Assembly: GCA_963210315.1 (NCBI GenBank)
Contig: OY723286.1
Span: 1,426,001 to 1,490,000 of the forward strand
Length of the DNA: 64,000 nt
From: Rhynchopus euleeides
Lineage: Eukaryota > Euglenozoa > Diplonemea > Diplonemida > Diplonemidae
Direction: 5' to 3'
Shown: piece after piece, positions 58,739 to 64,000 of the stretch
How positions within the stretch are numbered: the stretch's first letter is position 1
Layout of the letters: each line of letters begins with the position of its first letter
Translations under genes and position numbers: made by a program
Notes under the pieces: generated by a model
Told to the model about the DNA's origin: nothing
The model's input: only the letters and a program-made list of their open reading frames with translations
The model's database searches: none

Positions 58739-61700
58739 TCAGCAGCGATGGAGCCGCTTCCCAACGGGAGCCGACGAGGAGCGTTTCCTGTGTGCGAAAA
58801 GGAATGATGGTAGTGATGGTGAAAACACAAGGCTGCCCCCCTTTCTCCCCAAACAAAACGCCCCCCCACCCCACCCCACACCCCACCCCATCAACACTAC
58901 CATACCTCTTCTCCGTCGCTGCAGCCGAGCTGCTCCGCTTTGCCGACTGCACAGAGGGATACTGCTGCTGCTGCTGCGGCAGCTGCCACGACGGGTGCCC
59001 CCCCCTCTCCCTGGGGGGCGACTTCAGATACATATACCGGGGGGGCGACGTCGCTGTCCGCTGCGAGCCCTGCCGCGGCGTGTGCTGCGGGTAGGTCTCG
59101 GGCGCGCTGGAGCAAAACGACCTCCTCTTCCTCAGGGAGGAGGTGGTCTGCAGGAGATGCGTCGGGCTGAGGGAGCGTGACGCACTCTGCATCCTCCCGA
59201 TAAGCGCGGCACGCGTCCTCACTGGGGTGCAGTGCTCCATCTCGTGAACCTTCTTCATCACCTTGCGGGAGCGCAGCGCGTAGGAGTCACGGATATACTC
59301 CGCAAGCTCATCATCAGCCCAGGTCGCCTTAAAGGTAAACCTCACGGTCCGCATATCCCGGGTCGCCGCCTTGATACTCCGTATCCCCTTCAGCGGCACG
59401 CCAGCAACATGGGTCAGCCTCCTCCCGACATACCGATCTGCCCCGTGCGCCTCCCCGGCACCCCCCCGCTTCACCGACACGAGCTCCCCCTCTCTAAACA
59501 CCAGCCCCAGCGGGGCACCGGGCTGCTTTGTGATGACAAGCTCGTCTTGCAACCCCTCCCCCCCAGCTGCGCTAGGGGGTTGCGCCACAGGGCTGGGGCT
59601 GGGCACCGCGCTGCGTGCGGAGGCGGTGGCGTCACCACCCACGGTGGTGGAGGCGGCGCCGATGGGGGAGGTGGAGCCAGCCCAGTCGCGTGGGGAGCCC
59701 AGGGGGCTGCGGCTGCGCTGCGGCTGGGATGACTGCGCGGCGACACCGCGGAGTGGCAGGGCAGGGGGGTGGTGCTGTGGCTGCGATGCAACCGACGCGC
59801 CGCGCTGCCTCGCCTGCGACATGGAGGAGGAGGAGCTGACCAGAGGGGGTGTCGGGCAGGCCTGCCTGTGCTGTGCCAGGGTGGTCTGCGAGTCGGACAG
59901 CAGCTCCGCATCCGGTGGGGTTGCGTGCGGCGTCATCTCCGTCGCGACGGCGCGACGCTCCGCTGCGGGCTGCCGCAGCGACCCCCGCCGCACCACCAGC
60001 TCCTCCTGAGGGGGGGTGCACAGTGGGGTCACCTGGGTTCCACATGCCTGCAGCACAGCACCACCACCACCACCACCACCACCCCCTGCGCACAGCGATG
60101 ATGGCGATCTGCTCCGCTGCTGCTGCTGCGCAGCAGCAGCAGAGCTCGCCCGACTGTCGAATCCTCTGGGAAGTTCGGCAGCACCATGCGGCGGAGCGCT
60201 GTATGCCGACACCGGGGTGGTGTTGTGCCTCCCCTGCTGCTGCTGCTGCCTGACATCCTGCATGCTGATCATCGCCGCCGGCGGTGTGTCCTGCGGCAGC
60301 ATCGCCGCAACCCCATTCGCATTGGGGGGCACCTCCCTCCCCCCGCGCCTCTGCGGGGCCCCGGGCAGCGCCATAGAGCCACCCCCACCCCCCGCCTGCG
60401 CAGCGGCGGGCGGCAGCAGCTCCAGATCCGCCGGAGGCGGGGACATCCTCGGCGCGCCCACACCCCCTCCCCCTCCTCCCTCGCTATAAGGCCTCGGCGA
60501 AGGAATCAGCCCGGGTGACGGGGATCGCCGCCTCTGCGTGTGATCGACCATAGGCAGGGGGGTACCCGGCGGTGCCGGAACTCCGCCTCCGCCTCCGCCT
60601 CCTCCTCCGGGCTGGCTGCTGGGGTGTGTGGGAGTCGCAGCAGCAGCGGGAGGGAGGTCCATACACTGCTGCGGGCGATGCTGCTGCTGCTGCTGCTGTG
60701 CCCGTTGAGGCCACTCCTGCGGCTGGAGCCGTAGCGACGACGCTGCGACAGGAGGCTGCGGGCTCCTCAGCCCCGCCTCATGATCTGACCCCGTCTGCGG
60801 GCGAGACCCCCGCCACTCCAGCTCAGGCGCGCCAGGTGTCGGGCGGTAGTAATACGTCGCACCTCCCCCTCCTCCCGGAGGGGACCCCCCTGCAAACAGC
60901 GGCCCCCCTGGGGTCTGCGAATGCGCGCTCTGCGGTGTCAGAGAGGGCCGAGGCCCTGGGGTGGCGCCCGGCGCCTCCGCAGGGCTCGGCGCCGCAGGCG
61001 GAGGAGGGGGGTATTGCGGGGCGTCGCGGATGCCGCCCTTCGCGTCGAGGGGTGTTGCGGGGAGGGCGGGTTCGATGGCCCACTCTGTCCAGGCGGAGGA
61101 GGCGGAGCTGAAGACGAAGAGGCGCCGCAGCGCGAGGTGGGGGAGCATTGCGGCGGAGCCGCCTGCCCCACCCAGCGCTGCGGGGAGGCAGGGCAGGTGG
61201 GATGCCGGCGGGGGCTGCCCCGCCTGGGGGAGCTGCTCCCACTTCGCACCGCCGTCGCGCAGGCCGAGGGTCCACCCGTCGGAGAGGGTCACGCCTGACA
61301 CCTCGCCGGAGAAGACAACGAGACGCCCGCAGTCGCGCAGGACGCAGGCGCTGTGCAGAGAGCGTGGGAGGGGCACGTCATGCAGAGACGGCTTGAAGGC
61401 AGCCTCAGCAGGGGTCAGCTCTGCAGGGCCCAGCTTGCGGTAGAAGTAACGTTGTCTGGTGGAGTGGTGGCCCTGCGTTGCCTTCTGTGGTGAGGTATTG
61501 GGTTCGACCTGCACTACATCCCCCGACTCGCGGAGCTGGTAGCGGCTGCCGGCGTCGCGGCGGCGGAGTTTGGAGTGTGGCGGGAGGGAGGCGCTGGAGA
61601 CAAGCGGGGCAGCCTGGACTGGCTCGACGAAGCTTGCAGGGAAATACCCAACGTGACCCACGTCGTGGCCTGCGAAACCCCGGAGCCATTCGGAGTTGCT

Positions 61701-62564
61701 GCTGCCGCCGGACCCCCCGCTGCGCTGTGGGAGCACGGAGAGGAGGTCACCCTTCTCAAAGTGGAGCTGCAGGTTGGGGTCGTCCCGCGCCCCCATCCTG
61801 TGCAGGGCACGGACAACCCGGATTCTGTCAGTCGCATCGTCAAACCGGACGATGCGCCCCTCCCCCTTGCCAACGTTGTAGAGGTGGAGGTCGTTGCAGT
61901 CCCGGTTATTCCGCTGGTCGACACCCCCGAACATCACAAAGGTGTCCTCACCGAAGGCGCTCATGCTGTGCCCCCAGAGGGGGGCGAAGTCGGGCAGCTC
62001 GACGAACTCCCACTCCCCTGTCGCAAAGGTGAAGGCGTAGAGGCGTGACTCCGTCCGCATTGCACAGCCCGAGTCGCCATTCGGAGGGAGGGACGCGGGG
62101 GACACAGGGAATCCACCATAGAAGTACCACACCCCGTTGAGAACGGTGGAGCCGGCATGCATGCAGACGGGGGGCATCGAGGTGGCGTCGCATGGGAGGG
62201 ATTCCCACCGGTTTGACGCAAGGTCGAGCCTCCACATCTGCCGGGAGAATGGGGTGTTTGGCTGGGGGGCGCGATCGGATCCGACAAGCCCTTCGAGGAG
62301 ATACATTCTCCCTTCGTAAATCGCGCAGTGGTGCCATGCCTGGGGCGGTGGTGTGTCTCCAAAGGCTTGAACCTCCCGCATGCTCACGGTGCGCTCCAGC
62401 TGGGGAAGCGGCTCCGCCCCCGACCCGTTGAGAGCAGCCCTCGCGTCTAATATGAACAGTCTCCCGGAGAGCTCATCTCGGGTCAGCCCGCCGAAAACAT
62501 AGCACTGACCGCGGTGCTCCACCAGGGAGTACCCCCCCACTGGGTAGGCTGGCTGGCTCGCCAT
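58739..62564 (-). CDS. Kelch-SH3-Kelch-PDZ scaffold protein (two exons)
   Basis: Exon 1 is 58906-62564, exon 2 is 58739-58787; the intron (118 bp) has donor AAGAG|GTATGG and acceptor TTTTCGCACACAG. The joined frame is 1235 residues and ends KRSSSAPVGKRLHRC. Kelch/galactose-oxidase-type blades at about 10-240 (CYVFGG, MYLLEG, WYFYGG, FVMFGG, each followed by a W or Y/F strand); an SH3 domain at about 249-315 (VRALHRM, LHFEKGDLLSVL, WLRG, HVGYFPASFVEP); a further Kelch blade at about 400-450 (GRLVVFSG); a long low-complexity linker at about 515-1000 (poly-Gly, poly-Gln, SRSP motifs); and a PDZ-like domain at about 1006-1078 (LGLVF in place of GLGF). No catalytic motif. It is probably a scaffold joining proline-rich and C-terminal peptide ligands (inference). 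Confidence 0.82.
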
Positions 62565-64000
62565 CCCTCCACGTCAGCACCACCGCCCCTCCCCCACCCT
62601 TCTCCCACGCAGCAAGGGGGGGAGAAGGAGGAAGGGAGGGGGGGAGGGAGGAGGGGGGCAAGGATCAGGATATCCCCACCCCCACCCTCACCCCGCGCAC
62701 CGCCACCACTGAAGCCCCCACCCCGCTGGTGTGGTTCCCCCTCCCGGTTGTGCAGCACCCCCGGGGATGTGGGGTGTGTGTGTGTGTGGGGTGGGGATGC
62801 TCCTGTGGGGAGATTGTGTGAGGGTGGATAGAAGTATGGTATGGTTGTTAGTTCGGAGGGGGGGAGGGTGTGCCAAGCAGGAAGTGTCACTTCAACTCTT
62901 ATGCCACTCTTTCTCCGATGCTTGATACTTCGTTTTTTGATGCGTTTTCCACGCTTCCACACACAGTTACAAAACGACTTGCCTGAGGAAGGGGGTGGTG
63001 TGTATAGCACGTTTGGCTGAGCTGACTTTCCGCGCAAAGGTTTTGTGCGTGAATAGAAAATATGCTTGGGTGGGATGGTGGTGGGCGGGCGAGGTGGGTG
63101 CGTCCTGTCCTTTGCTGTTCAACCTCCCCCTCCTCCTTCAACTCCCCCTTTTTTCGTTACCTCCTGCGCGATTGAGAGAGTCCGATATATTGTTGTTTTG
63201 CTGGCAGAATGACAGCCATACCCGTCTTGGGGTGTCGACAACCGCTGAACGAAGCCAGGCTTCCCCTCCCGCTGCCCCCTCATCACGAAAAACCCCACGG
63301 CAAGGGGTGAGTGCAGAGTACAACATCCTCTCGCTGGACTACGCGAGGATCTGTTCCTTTTGGAGTAGCAGCTGCATTGGGGCTGCAGCGATCGCTCGGG
63401 TGGGAGGGCGGAGGGCAAGTGGGAGCAGAGATACATGAACAACAGACACTCGGAATGGGAGGGAGAAACCGAAACAGAGCAAAGTGGGTCTGCAGCTTCT
63501 CTGTTGCAAATACCCCCCCCCCTCCTCTCTCTCTATCCGCCGGCCAGTCAGATCTCGTGGGGAGTGGACCGCACCCCAGCTTCACGTGGCAAACTCAAGA
63601 CCACAGCAGAGGTGTGGTTCTGCTGGATGCTGGAGGACCACCCACCACTCCCCTCCCCACCGGTGCCTCCCCGCCCGCCCTAGCACTCCCTCCTCCTGCC
63701 CCCCGCAGCCCCATTCCCCACCACCACTACTAATACTATCCAGCAGCAGCAGCACAGCAGGGTGCTGTTTCACAGAAACAGCACAAAAGGAAAAGCGGTG
63801 AAAATGGAAAATGGAAAATACGAGAGCTAGCCTTGGGAATCATTTTCTTTCCTTCTTTCCGGGAAAGACCGGTGTTGATGTGATAGCCTGGGTGGTGATG
63901 ATGCGTTGTATTTCGCCAACACAAGGCATCCCGGGCCACGTGTGTGTTTTGAAACCGGAGGTTTGACGTAGCATGCCCCTGGGCTAGGGCACCGGCCACG
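62565..64000. other. Upstream region of the Kelch-SH3-PDZ gene to the window edge
   Basis: Next to the ATG is a G/C-tract region with a (GT)n microsatellite near 62774-62789; further right is the shared block (62881-63050). No supported gene lies in 63051-64000; the frames there are short and domain-free. Confidence 0.45.
62881..63050 (-). promoter_or_regulatory. Upstream block of the Kelch gene, shared with the palmitoyltransferase gene
   Basis: About 317 bp before the ATG at 62564. It has the same ordered blocks as 57005-57135, with an extra insert of about 40 bp in the middle (62956-63005). The insert carries no block of its own that recurs elsewhere in the window. Confidence 0.5.

Noticed and set aside
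58599..58905. Uninterrupted 1321-codon reading of the Kelch gene through 58599
   Set aside because: The extension after 58906 is low-quality protein, and a good donor and acceptor give a short basic terminal exon with a total length divisible by three.

Overview
This is nuclear DNA of a GC-rich microbial eukaryote. Evidence: spliceosomal introns with GT...AG ends (859-897 joined to 1-613; 58906-62564 joined to 58739-58787), an alpha-tubulin gene, a DHHC palmitoyltransferase, a nucleotide-sugar/triose-phosphate-type transporter, and non-LTR retrotransposons. The alpha-tubulin, compact gene spacing and dinoflagellate-like reverse transcriptases suggest an alveolate, perhaps a chromerid such as Vitrella; this is inference and the sequence alone cannot prove it.

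Layout, left to right. 1-897: 5' end of a PDZ plus Tudor-like gene. 1551-2719: small element with 348-bp direct repeats and a 14-bp flanking duplication. 4094-5245: terminal-inverted-repeat element with many CCATATGG-type boxes, followed at once by a fold-back element (5249-5490) holding a perfect 99-bp palindrome. 6840-12220: apparently full-coding two-ORF LINE (ORF1 coiled coil; ORF2 APE endonuclease-RT-RNase H-zinc finger) whose ORF2 begins with a 2A-like peptide. 12317-12975: AT-rich TIR-like element. 13968-14966: alpha/beta hydrolase ending in a CaaX-like box. 15914-16253: orphan 3' end of a class I haem peroxidase gene. 16258-42517: tandem array of a 3395-bp unit, seven whole copies and one truncated, each whole unit carrying an RT-RNase H ORF of a second LINE type. 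42473-42760: secreted Cys-rich ORF cut by the array. 43108-44535: secreted, probably GPI-anchored Cys-rich protein. 45287-46642: alpha-tubulin. 47983-49839: SLC35C2-like transporter. 51874-52242: secreted protein with two copies of an 8-Cys module. 54272-56797: ankyrin-DHYC palmitoyltransferase. 58739-62564: Kelch-SH3-Kelch-PDZ scaffold.

Every supported host gene, both LINEs and the whole array lie on the minus strand, which suggests a unidirectional gene cluster. The host genes do not form one pathway: they are a housekeeping cytoskeletal gene, membrane/secretory genes and signalling scaffolds. The main biological points are the LINE with a 2A peptide and a likely -1 frameshift between ORF1 and ORF2, and the homogeneous tandem LINE array lodged between two broken genes. 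Start codons were checked against the sequence; several long reading frames open at non-ATG codons, and this is stated where it applies.
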